DNA from: Euborellia annulipes
Taxonomy: Eukaryota; Arthropoda; Insecta; Dermaptera; Anisolabididae
Assembly (NCBI GenBank): GCA_023213315.1
Contig: JAKCPI010007844.1
Location: forward strand, 43,486 to 107,485
Length of the DNA stretch: 64,000 nucleotides
Reading direction: 5' to 3'
Shown here: positions 54,487-64,000 of the stretch, piece after piece
How the letters are laid out: the number at the start of each line of letters is the position of its first letter
How positions within the stretch are numbered: the first letter of the stretch is position 1
Program-made: the position numbers and the translations under genes
The notes under the pieces: generated by a model
What the model was told of the DNA's origin: nothing
The model's database searches: none
Seen by the model: only the letters and a program-made list of their open reading frames with translations

Positions 54487-55199
54487 AGAGGGGGCGTAAA
54501 AAAATAACCGGAATTATTTTTTTACTAAAAAATTCTGCTTACTTTTATTCAAATTCCATTACATCATTTACAGACCTTCAAAGTAATAATCTCCCTCGGA
54601 CAAATTACATCGATTCCAGAGTTCAGCCCACTGTTCCCTGAAGCCCCTTTTTGATAATCTGTTAAATACACCAGAAATGTTCTTGTTTAGCTCTCGATCC
54701 CATGGTGGATAAGCAAAGTTCTGTTACTGCAAATTACTATTGTGAAGTTTTGAAGGGCCATTAAAAAGGAAAATTGCAACAAAAAGACCAGGAAGAACAA
54801 TCTTGTTCAAATGGATTCTTCCCCACGATAATGCACCGGCACATCGCGCGATCAGGACTCAAAAAACAATCACTGAATTAGGCATTGAGGTGATACCACA
54901 TCCATCCTTATTCACCGCACCTTGAGCCCTGTGACTTGCACCTATTTCTTGGAGTGGAAAAAATAGCTACGGGGTCGTCATTTTCAGAGTGATCGAGAGC
55001 TAAACAACAACATTTCTGGTGTACTTAATAGACTATGAAAAAGGGCATCAGGGAGTGTTTGAACAGTGGACTGAACGCTGAAATCGTTGTATTTTGTACG
55101 CGGAGGAGTTTACTTTGAAGTTCTGTACTGGAATTTGAATAAAAGTAATCGCAATTTTCTAGTAAAAAATAATTCCTTTTATTTTTTGACACCCCCTCA
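54487..55199 (+). pseudogene. Dead mariner transposase remnant in a fold-back
   Basis: The centre (54790-54965, plus) translates as HDNAPAHRAIRTQKTITELG, then IEVIPHPS and, after a one-base shift, SPHLEPCDLHLFLGVEK: the last two catalytic-Asp blocks of mariner transposase. Stops and shifts make it dead. The left ~215 bases (54487-54702) are an inverted copy of the right end (54980-55199), so the 5' half has been replaced by a reversed 3' end. TA flanks both sides (54485-54486, 55200-55201). Confidence 0.85.
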
Positions 55200-55875
55200 T
55201 ATAATAATTATTTTTTAAATAAATATATGTAAATATGATTTGAGTTTGTTCTCCTCTGCCTCCCCCATGGGTAGGTTTCCCATAATTTATTAAGGTTAGA
55301 TTTAGACAGACAACTTCCGAGGGGTCTGGAGGGGCATGGAAAAATTTTTGAAAATTAGGCAGTGAAAACTGCATTTTTAGCTATCCTAAGACGTGAAATA
55401 TATCGCCTGTTGAGAATCATAGTGGCGAAAGTTGGTAAATTAAATTTTTGAGTTAAGCCTACCAAACGTTGATAAAACTTCTATTTTGAGTTCCAAAGTG
55501 GCGAAAATATATTTCCATCCTTTTCTATTGATTCTGTCCTATTCATTTGTGGCCCTATTTAAATGCATAGATAAATCTATGGGGGTTTTTTAAACTTTCA
55601 AACGCCTTTTCTCCAATTGTTGAATTTCGGACTTCCACCACTATGATTCTCAGCAGGAGATATTATCAAACTTAGCTTGATCTATTAAAAAATAAATATT
55701 ATGGGCTTAATAAATGTCGAAGACCATTTCTTCAGACCGCCTAAATCATTGGATCAGATCTATGCAAACAAGCCTGCCTCATGACCTAGTGCATGTTAAT
55801 TATACAACTGAATCATTGTACACTCTCCTGTAAATGGTTGACAGCTAGCTTTAGGGTGGAAAATAAATAATAAAT

Positions 55876-56190
55876 AAAGCCTGCGGCCCCAAAAAGTCAG
55901 CGGCCTCTTAAAGCCAACAAACGGCCTCTAAAACTCGCGGCCTTTTAAAGCTACTGGCATCTTAAAGCACGCAGCCTCGAAAAGCCCAAGGCCCCAAAAA
56001 GTCAGCGGCCCTGAAAAGACCGCGGCCTCTTAAAGCCTAAGGACTCTAAAACCCACCCTGCGGCCTCATAAAGCCAGGTGCTTCTTAAAGCAAGCAGCCT
56101 CGAAAAGCCCAAGGCCCCAAAAAGTCATCGGCTCTAAAAGAATGCGGCTTCTAAAAGTTCGAGGCCCCAAAAAGTCAGCGGCCTCTCGGG
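55876..56190. repeat. Short-unit minisatellite
   Basis: Diverged units of ~16-20 bases on the theme CGGCCTCTTAAAGCC / AGGCCCCAAAAAGTCAG. 55202-55875 within the hAT is unassigned. Confidence 0.75.
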
Positions 56191-56854
56191 AAATTCCCGA
56201 TTCTCCCGACCGGCCAATCCGGCGCTGCACCTTAGGTAAGAGAAAGTTGTGTTCTGTGCTTGTCACACCAGATTTTTTGTTTCGAGATATACCTGTAGTT
56301 TCCGCCAATATATTAGAATTCAAAATGTAATTTTTTTTTTTTTATTAAAAAAACACACTTTTCTTTCACACGCCATTTGGTATCTAAATGGCTTAAATAA
56401 AATAAACAAAATCGTTCGAGCGAATTTTGAGAAAATCGAAAAAACTAAAAAAGTGCATCAGTAAAGTAAACGTGTATATCAGTCAAAATCTCGACATTGA
56501 ATTTTTGACATGAATCCAATCCTTCCTCTCTATATATATTAACATATATAGAGGTAAGAGAAAGTAAAAAGAGTGTATTTTTCATGAAAAAATCAAAATT
56601 TGTGATATATTAATAAAATGAATTTATTATGTAATTAAAAAAAAAAAAAATTTAGAGAGGAGATTTAAGTAAAAAGCCGTAAAGCCTATGTCGGTATCGA
56701 GGGGCGCCAAAGGCTTCCTCCGCCTGGAGGGGGGGGGGGAGGCGAGCGCCCCCATTCGCCCCCATCTGGATACGCTACTGATGATACACTCTTAAGCCAA
56801 AATGTTTCTTACATTTGTATTATTAAATAAGTTTGTTTTCATTTAACCAAAATA

Positions 56855-57102
56855 GGGGCTTAGCGTAGTTGGTAGCGCGCCTGCCTTGTATATCGAGGAA
56901 TCGAATCCCAGGAAGTCCGATGATTTTATTTAAGCCATTTGGATACCAAATGGTTTAAATAAGAATGCCTGGACTCCAATATATATATATATTCATAATA
57001 ACGGGTAACGTAAAAGTCTTAAATGGCCCAAGTTGCTGAAAATACTGTGTGTATGTGTGTGTGAATGGAAAAAAAAGTTAGGTGTTTTGAAAAAAAAAAA
57101 AA
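56855..57102 (+). mobile_element. SINE family 1, near full length
   Basis: GGGGCTTAGCGTAGTTGGTA, GCGCGCCTGCCTTGTATATC, GAATCGAATCCCAGGAAGTC, ATACCAAATGGTTTAAATAA, AAGTCTTAAATGGCCC, A run. The head is the most tRNA-like in the window (TAGCGTAGTTGGTAGCGCG). 56569-56854 is unassigned. Confidence 0.78.
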
Positions 57103-57553
57103 AGAAATAAAAGTCATCTGAAAAAAATAAAATTTGAATTAGTTTTGGTCATTTTATTTTAATAACTATTGTATATGAAATTTACTTACTTATTTAAAAA
57201 TTTCGCGTAATGCTTAATCTTGAAGACTTCTTTTTTTTTTTAATAAAACAAAAACAAAAGTCGAAAATAATTCAACCAAAAATAATGTACTTCACGTACA
57301 ATTCTTTTTATTATTTGCATTAAAAAAAATGAGAAATATCAAAAAATAATTGTGATTTATAATTAGAAAAACCCTAAGTCGGGTGTCTGAAGAATCATAT
57401 AAGTGAGAATGAAGGTGATTTTTTGGATTACGAGTAAACGACGAGACCAGGGGGCTTCCCCTCCTACCTAGCCTAATTAAAAATACGAAAAAGAAAAAAA
57501 TGAAATTAGAATAAGATCATTTATATATTTTTGGATTTATGATTTAGAGCAGT

Positions 57554-57777
57554 GGTTCCCAAACGGTGTGCCGCGTGATTGGCTAAGAGGTGCCGCGAGG
57601 TATTGAGATAAACCAAAAAATATTAAAGTTTACTGTATTATGGTGTACTTGACTTATTATATAATATTTCAATTAAACTTAATCTTTTAAATTCAAGGAT
57701 GGGTGCCCCTAGTGTGATGTGTTATTCCCAAAGCACTGTTGGGGTGCCGTGGACTTAAAAAGGTTGGAAAACTCTGG
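57554..57777. mobile_element. hAT-type MITE, aged
   Basis: CAGTGGTTCCCAAACGGTGT at left; AAAAAGGTTGGAAAACTCTG at right. Interior GTGCCGCG... and GGGGTGCCGTGG are inverted. Flanks ATTTAGAG and GCTTAGAA only partly match. 57103-57553 is unassigned. Confidence 0.6.
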
Positions 57778-57807
57778 CTTAGAATTAAAATTAATTAAAA
57801 TACTCAC

Positions 57808-57981
57808 CTCCTGAGGAGTTGACGGTCGCTCGAAGCTCCTTGTCACTCGTAGAGCTGATCCATCGAGGCTCCCTGCACTCGTAGAGCTGATCCAGTTGAT
57901 TGCACTAGTTGAATGTTGAACACTGAACACTGAGCACTGAACACTTTACACTAATCCGAATTGCACTGGAGAAGCACAAAC
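57808..57981 (-). ncRNA. Putative spliced exon, probably non-coding
   Basis: On the minus strand a good acceptor (TTTCTTTTGCAG) and donor (GGAG|GTGAGTA) bound 174 bases of higher G+C content. All three frames contain stops, so it is more likely a UTR or lncRNA exon. It contains a tandem motif (GATCAGCTCTACGAGTG twice) and shares the string GGAGCTTC with its neighbour at 58423-58508. The partner gene is not identified. Confidence 0.3.
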
Positions 57982-58296
57982 CTGCAAAAGAAAAATTGTT
58001 TAAGAATCTATCCTTTAAGGTTCTAGCTATCTGGTGAAATAAATTTTTCAAATTTTTCTTGTCGGCGTGTGCGTATGGGTTTTTTAATAAATCTACATTA
58101 CTGAAACTCGTAGACTGAATGAGCAAAATAAAAAAATCAAAATAATAAATCTTTTGATTAATTGGAGAAGAAATAATATATAGGCCTATTCTTAGGCAAA
58201 TATAAGAAAGTATTAAACAAGGAGTAAGCTTACTAATATTAAGTTTCAATTAGAATGAGAATTAAAAAATAATTGTAACAAAACTATCAATTACTT

Positions 58297-58340
58297 GAGG
58301 TAAGATGAGTGCTGTGCTACCAGTCACACCATATTTTTAA
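58297..58340. repeat. Right-hairpin scrap of the hairpin-ended repeat
   Basis: GAGGTAAGATGAGTGCTGTG, CTACCAGTCACACCATATTT. Confidence 0.55.
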
Positions 58341-58422
58341 AAATATTTAGATGCATTTGTGTATAAGTGTGAAGGGGTGGAAGGGATGTATGTGTTACTA
58401 GACGATAAAATAGTGTACTTAC

Positions 58423-58508
58423 CCTTCGGGGCAGTGAAGGTCATCTGAAGCTCCAAGCAGTCCCTGATTTCAGTTTAAAAATTCCAAAAGCACCGGATAA
58501 ACACGAAT
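58423..58508 (-). ncRNA. Putative spliced exon upstream of 57808-57981
   Basis: Acceptor TTTTTTTCAG|ATTC and donor GAAGG|GTAAGTAC on the minus strand. Contains an early stop, so non-coding or UTR. It shares GGAGCTTC(A/G)GAxGACCxTCA with the exon at 57808-57981, as if one exon had been duplicated from the other. Confidence 0.3.
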
Positions 58509-58931
58509 CTGAAAAAAAAAACATATTTTAGAATCTTTCTCGTATCAAACGATATCAAAAGAATTTGGAAAGAAAATTTCTATCGAATGAAAAAATATTT
58601 AGGTTGATATTTCAAGTAAAAAATTTGGACAAAAAAATAAATGTCTTAAATAATTAATAAAGGAATAGTCTAAGAAAGCGTTAAGTTAAAATGTGAAAAA
58701 TATATTATGAACTAAAATTTTATGAATAGAGCAAAAAATATATAAAAAAAAAAAGAATCTTATTTCTAGTAACTTGTATTCGCTTGACCTTACTGAAACG
58801 GAGAGCAAAAATCTCTGAGCTGCAAGCTCACTTCTAAATTATAAAGTATCATCAAGCTCGATCCGAATCCATCCATTCGATGGAATTAATCATTTGGGCT
58901 TGTAAATATAAAACAAGCGATTGATTATAAC
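58509..58931. other. Unassigned
   Basis: Nothing recognised. Confidence 0.4.
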
Positions 58932-59254
58932 TAGGGTCCGAGCGAAACAAGATTTTCAACCGAAACCGAATATTCGGCCTCAATCTTAGTTTCGGCCGAA
59001 ACCGTAACCGAAACCGAAACTTGTATTTCCTATAAAAAATACAATACATAGATATATCATTTTACTTTTTTTTTTTTTTTGAAATTTTTTCCGCCCTGCG
59101 GAAAATTTTTTTCCCCTCCAGTGAAAATCATTTTACCTTTTTTTCGCATGCGAGTCTCATCCCATCTTTTCAGACTCAGGTTTCGGCCGGCCGAAAGTTT
59201 CGGCTACTTTTTGGCCGAAACCGTAACCGAAACCGAATACTCGGTCGGTTTCTA
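58932..59254. mobile_element. hAT MITE rich in TTTCGGCC, copy 3 (reversed)
   Basis: TAGGGTCCGAGCGAAAC and GGTCGGTTTCTA ends; flanks ATTATAAC and GTTATAAC (7 of 8). Same interior as 48659-48974 in the opposite orientation. Confidence 0.8.
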
Positions 59255-59707
59255 GTTATAACAGTTGTTTTATATTTAAGGGGCTCTCTATTTACTATTA
59301 AGTTAAAATATTTAATTTGATAAAGTGTTAAATACGCAAAAAAATTTTTGAAAGAGCGAAACACAGAAATAGAGGTTTCGCCTCTTGTTCTATGGATAAG
59401 AGGTTCGATTCATGTATTGAGCAATTAAATTTTTCTAAATCATATTGGCATTAAATGTTGTATATTTATATGAGAAAGTAAAAAGTGAAGTGAATTTTGA
59501 GGCACTGATTAAAAAAGAGGCCGCCACACGCGGGCCCTTGTTAGGTATTCTATATGAGGTTTCTATTTGAAAAAACTAAATATCAATGGGAGAAGCCCAC
59601 TAAAAGCAAGTAACGCAGCTAGTACTGTATATAGTATAATTTGGTATATTTTGAATTTTATTTAGATCTTAAATTTGCAATCTCTTGAATTGGATGTCAT
59701 CCACCAC
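59255..59707. other. Unassigned
   Basis: Contains GCAAGTAACGCAGCTAGTA, similar to GGCGACGCAGCTAGTTAAG at 59869, perhaps pieces of one repeat. Confidence 0.4.
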
Positions 59708-59827
59708 TGCTTAAAGTCTTAAATGGCCTAAGTTGCCCAAAAGATTGTGTGTGTGTGTGTGTGTGAATGTGAGTGTGAATGGGAAAAAAGTGTGAGGGTT
59801 TAAAAAAAAAAAAAAAAAAAAAAAAAC
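59708..59827 (+). repeat. SINE family 1 tail
   Basis: AAAGTCTTAAATGGCCTAAG, TTGCCCAAAAGATTGTG, (GT)n, long A run. Confidence 0.7.
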
Positions 59828-59934
59828 CCAGGAGGTCGAAATTTTCCTGACTAGGTGCCCACCGAAGACGGGCGACGCAGCTAGTTAAGTTTAAATGAAA
59901 AAAATTTGAGAAATAAGTTATCAAATTTAATCAA

Positions 59935-60262
59935 GAAAAATCTGGTGTGAAAAATATTTATATAAAAAAAAAGTACTAGTAATTTTTGGCCGATTTTGTT
60001 TCAAAAGCTTATTTTCACGCTCCAGGGGGATGTCTAACTTAAATATAAAATTTCAGACTTATAGCTCAATTCCTTCATGCTTTAAATTGGACCCAGATAC
60101 ACAAACAGACCATGTCGCGAAAACCACTTTTTTGTATTCAGGGGACCTCAAAACGTATATATCCATCAAAATCTCGACATCGAATTTTTGACATGAATCC
60201 AATACTTTCTCTCTATATATATTAACATACGGTATATAGAGGTAAGAGAAAGTAAAAATTGA
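59935..60262 (-). mobile_element. Hairpin-ended repeat, internally deleted
   Basis: AAAATCTGGTGTGA joins directly to AAAGTACTAGTAATTTTTGG, so most of the right hairpin and the adjacent half are missing; left half complete to GAGGTAAGAGAAAGTAAAAA. Confidence 0.8.
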
Positions 60263-60721
60263 GATATAAACTGCAAGAATATTCCTATGCTTTAGTGGAT
60301 TAGCCTTTACACGGGTTTGTATTTCATATATCTATACTACTTTCCTATTGTATTAGTTAACCTATCCAACAAACTTGTCCTGACTTGCAAACTAAACCTT
60401 GCAAGAGAGAGCCAAATCAGTCACTCTTCTTTTATTATTTGTCTCTATATATTTTATTAACTAATGGAATGGAAGAGAGCAAGTTCGCGTGCAGCAAATA
60501 AAGAGAGCCTTTGGATGCCAAATGCCGAAAAGGAGAAAAATTTTATTCGTCCATCCTCGAATCGTCTCCTTTTCGGCTTTTGCTGGACCCGTACTTGCTC
60601 TCTTCCATTTTATAACATCAACAGCAACTTCTATTCAGCTTATTTTATTTATTTATTTTATTAAATTAAAAAATAAATGCATTTATGGCCTAGAAACAAA
60701 CTTCGGACCACCTCCATATAT
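60263..60721. other. Unassigned
   Basis: 60464-60620 is less AT-rich and open in two overlapping plus frames; no protein family recognised. Confidence 0.4.
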
Positions 60722-61212
60722 AAAAATACTAGACGCAAAGCCCCGCCTTCGGCGGGGCTTTCCGTCTAGCCAGGGGGCTGCGCCCCCTGGACCCCCCTTG
60801 CTCGCCTTCGGCTTATATACATACCAGTACATACATTTTCCCTTTTCATTTTTATATATAGAGATTATTTTAACGGTTAATTATTCATGAACTTAATATT
60901 TTTTTGTGAATCATATCCTTTCCGGGACTCTCCCGATACACAGACAAAAAATTTACGCCGATATTTTAGAATTCAAAATGTAAATAAATAAAAAAATTGT
61001 AAACATGGGTAAATATTTATATTTTGTTACCATGGCAACCATTTCTCCTAATTTTTATTTTTTTCTTATTTTAACGGTTAATTACTCATTAACTTATTGT
61101 TATTTGTGAAACAAAACCTGTCCGGGATTCTCACAAACATACACAAAAAATTTCATCAAAATCGGTTCAGTCGTTTAGGAGGAGTTCAGTCACATACACA
61201 CGTACAGAAGAA
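60722..61212 (+). repeat. Dispersed repeat with perfect GC-rich hairpin, copy 2
   Basis: Same as 36655-37155: hairpin arms CTAGACGCAAAGCCCCGCC and the inverse (one change), GGGGCTGCGCCCCCTGGACC, GGTTCAGTCGTTTAGGAGGA. Ends at CGTACAGAAGAAT in both copies, marking the 3' border. Confidence 0.75.
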
Positions 61213-61997
61213 TCAAGAGTCGCGGGAGCGACTCGTCGCCGAGCATGTGAAAAGCAAAAGAAAGCAAAGAAACTCTTAATACTACCATTTAGTTGATATT
61301 CCAATAGATGCCAATGGCCCATTGCATTTAGATGGACGAGTCGTCCCTAGACTATATTATCAAGAATGATTTTAAATCCTTAATAAAAGATAGGGACGTG
61401 AAAAAATTTTTTTTGAGAAACTTTTCTCTTTCTGGGCGAATATCTCAAAAAGTTTTTAAGATATCGGAGCCAAATTTTTTTTATATTAAACTAGAATAAA
61501 TAAGGATTATTTTGAGCACGAATTCAAAAAAAAATTCCAGTCCCAAAAAGAATGGCAGGGGCTCAAAATTGAGATTTTCCCGATTTCCGGAAGGTCAAAA
61601 GTTAGTCTCTTATTTTTCCTTTTTTTTTTTTTTTTTCTTTTTTTTTTTTTTCATTCTTTTCTTCAATTTTCAAATTTTTAGACAAAGCTACAGGTTTCCC
61701 TGCTGGACCGATTTGGATGAAATTTAAAAATACAAATAGATACTATCAAAAACCCGATACCTTTGATATAAAATTTCATTTTGGATCAAAAGTGACTTTT
61801 TGAGAGGTATTCAAAATTTCAAATTTGTCCTATCTTTAACGTGGCGAAAAGACAATTTTGACTATTTTGCTCCCTGATGACGTCATCTAGGAACATATCT
61901 AATAATATTAGTAATTTTCATCCCTAATGGAATAACAATTTTTAGGATAAATCCATTCAGATAGAAATACAATAGATTAACGTGATAGAAGAAGTGC
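61213..61997. other. Unassigned
   Basis: Includes TCGCGGGAGCGACTCG hairpin at 61218 and long T runs at 61620-61655; no feature recognised. Confidence 0.4.
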
Positions 61998-63690
61998 TAC
62001 CAACATAACAAAAATAAAAATCCTAAAATTTTATAAAAGTTGGGGAAATCCTATGTTTATCGTTTTGAATGAATACCAAACGATGTATTTACATTCTACC
62101 AACATAACAAAAATAAAAATCCTAAAATTTTATAAAAGTTGGGGAAATCCTATGTTTATCGTTTTGAATGGATACCAAACGATGTATTTACATTCTACCA
62201 ACATAACAAAAATAAAAAACCTAAAATTTTATAAAATTTGGTGAAATCCTATGTTTATCGTTTTGAATGGATACCAAACGATGTATTTACATTCTACCAA
62301 CATAACAAAAATAAAAATCCTAAAATTTTATAAAATTTGGGGAAATCCTATGTTTATCGTTTTGAATGGATACCAAACGATGTATTTACATTCTACCAAC
62401 ATAACAAAAATAAAAATCCTAAAATTTTATAAAATTTGGTGAAATCCTATGTTTATCGTTTCGAATAGATACCACACGATGTATTTACATCCTACCAACA
62501 TAACAAAAATAAAAATCCTAAAATTTTATAAAATTTGGTGAAATCCTATGTTTATCGTTTCGAATGGATACCAAAAGATGTATTTACATTCTACCAACAT
62601 AACAAAAATAAAAAACCTTAAATTTTATAAAATTTGGTGAAATCCTATGTTTATCGTTTCGAATGGATACCAAACGATGTATTTACATTCTACCAACATA
62701 ACATAAATAAAAAACCTTAAATTTTATAAAATTTGGTGAAATCCTATGTTTATCGTTTCGAATGGATACCAAACGATGTATTTACATTCTACCAACATAA
62801 CAAAAATAAAAAACCTAAAATTTTATTAAATTTGGTGAAATCCTATGTTTATCGTTTCGAATGGATACCAAACGATGTATTTACATTCTACCAACATAAC
62901 AAAAATAAAAAACCTAAAATTTTATAAAATTTGGTGAAATCCTATGTTTATCGTTTCGAATGGATACCAAACGATGTATTTACATTCTACCAACATAACA
63001 AAAATAAAAATCCTAAAATTTTATAAAATTTGGTGAAATCCTATGTTTATCGTTTCGAATGGATACCAAACGATGTATTTACATTCTACCAACATAACAA
63101 AAATAAAAAACCTAAAATTTTATAAAATTTGGTGAAATCCTATGTTTATCGTTTCGAATGGATACCAAACGATGTATTTACATTCTACCAACATAACAAA
63201 AATAAAAAACCTAAAATTTTATAAAATTTAGGGAAATCCTATGTTTATCGTTTTGAATGGATACCAAACGATGTATTTACATTCTACCAACATAACAAAA
63301 TATAAAAATCCTAAAATGGTTTATAAAATTTGGTGAAATCCCATGTTTATCGTTTCGAATGGATACCAAACGATGTATTTACATTCTACCAACATAACAA
63401 AAATAAAAAACCTAAAATTTTATAAAATTTGGGGAAATCCTATGTTTATCGTTTTGAATGGATACCAAACGATGTATTTACATTCTACCAACATAACAAA
63501 AATAAAAATCCTAAAATTTTATAAAATTTGGTGAAATCCTATGTTTATCGTTTCGAATAGATACCACACGATGTATTTACATCCTACCAACATAACAAAA
63601 ATAAAAAATCCTAAAATTTTATAAAATTTGGTGAAATCCTATGTTTATCGTTTCGAATGGATACCAAACGATGTATTTATTTTTACTGTT
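61998..63690. repeat. 99-bp satellite array
   Basis: About 17 head-to-tail units of 99 bases (ACCAACATAACAAAAATAAA, AATCCTATGTTTATCGTTTT, GGATACCAAACGATGTATTT). Units vary at linked sites (GGGGAAATCC with TTTTGAATGG, or GGTGAAATCC with TTTCGAATGG). As 99 is divisible by three, several 63-codon frames appear; they are artefacts. Confidence 0.92.
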
Positions 63691-63792
63691 TGGAATGCAT
63701 ATTAAAAGATCTATTCATGGGATAACTTAATATTTAATAAACAAAAATTAATAAATAATATTTTCATGTAATATTTCACAAAAAGAAGTGAA

Positions 63793-64000
63793 ATCTCAGC
63801 CAAAAACATCGGAGATGCAAAAAGGGGCGCCTCGCATTATTTTTGCCTAGCGTCGAAGGTGAAATCAAAAAAATGCGCCTCGCTTTTCTGATTTATATAA
63901 AAGCGAGGATATATGAAACAAATAAAATTCTGTAGGGGTTTTATTTAAGTGAAAATATTTCCTCGCTTTTATATAAATCAGAAAAGCGAGGCGCATTTTT
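63793..64000. mobile_element. Fold-back MITE, copy 2, cut by window end
   Basis: AATCTCAGCCAAAAACATCG, GAGATGCAAAAAGGGGCGCC and the same centre as 51067-51355; its right arm continues past base 64000. Confidence 0.82.

Larger units (their letters stand above)
53490..56227. mobile_element. hAT-type element, 2,738 bases, nested contents
   Basis: CAGCGCCGGATTGG and CCAATCCGGCGCTG are perfect 14-base inverted ends; CACCTTAG flanks both sides (53482-53489, 56228-56235). It inserted into the hairpin loop of the preceding element. Contains a GC-rich repeat (53560-53800), two SINEs (53915-54394), a rearranged mariner (54487-55199) and a minisatellite (55876-56190). No hAT transposase recognised. Confidence 0.85.
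53452..56568 (-). mobile_element. Hairpin-ended repeat split by a 2.7-kb hAT
   Basis: 53452-53489 and 56228-56568 join: TCTGGGGTGACTGGTCCCAC / ACCTTAGGTAAGAGAAAGTT / CTTGTCACACCAGA, then an internally deleted body (a SINE scrap at 56328-56402) and the left hairpin to 56568. The loop is the 'flop' form. Confidence 0.8.

Noticed and set aside
60464..60890. Overlapping plus-strand frames as a protein gene
   Set aside because: They run into the dispersed repeat at 60722 and show no splice sites or domains.
61998..63690. CRISPR-like array
   Set aside because: Units are contiguous 99-bp tandem copies with no unique spacers, in a eukaryotic context.

Overview
The window is AT-rich animal DNA made of small exons in long introns and dense mobile-element debris. 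Codon-level similarity of the S-adenosylmethionine synthase exons to insect and crustacean versions, plus a class B neuropeptide-type receptor ectodomain, point to an arthropod; I cannot fix the order from sequence alone. There are no bacterial-style genes. Most open frames longer than 60 codons are chance frames in AT-rich DNA or in repeats.

Genes. (1) Minus strand, 854-15243: the first seven coding steps of S-adenosylmethionine synthase (about 324 residues; the last ~75 lie left of base 1). It carries two interchangeable versions of exon 4 (10893-11005 and 6223-6335), each 113 nt and in the same phase, so only one can be used per mRNA. They encode the loop that gates the active site. Exon 7 has an apparent one-base deletion in a G run. 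(2) Plus strand, 38933-48252: four exons in compatible phase ending in a clear hormone-receptor (HRM) module of a class B GPCR; the seven-helix part lies outside. (3) Minus strand, 57808-58508: two weakly supported, apparently non-coding, mutually similar exons.

Repeats. The rest is layered transposon archaeology. At least a dozen hAT-type elements have 8-bp target duplications that can be read directly. There are two tRNA-derived SINE families, mariner/Tc1-type elements, several MITE or fold-back families, a 60-bp minisatellite inside a hAT (49556-50400) and a 99-bp satellite (61998-63690). One stack at 30874-32632 is five insertions deep.

Two repeat families deserve most attention. First, a set of fold-back elements carries hammerhead-ribozyme-like cores (CTGANGA, stem II, GAAAC-GTC) with matching flanking stems, often one on each strand. 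The cleanest is 40434-40484, and two sites lie inside introns of the synthase gene. Hammerheads of this short-helix-III kind are known from Penelope-like retroelements. Second, an abundant ~0.68-kb element (about 20 full or partial copies) ends in a hairpin on both sides. The loop of its right hairpin occurs in both orientations among same-strand copies (a flip/flop), and the inner motif ACTTTCTCTTACC is shared by both ends.

Layout: 1-15250 synthase gene with repeats in introns; 15251-38932 repeats only; 38933-48252 receptor exons with repeats in introns; 48253-64000 hAT/SINE/satellite territory with the weak exon pair near 58 kb.
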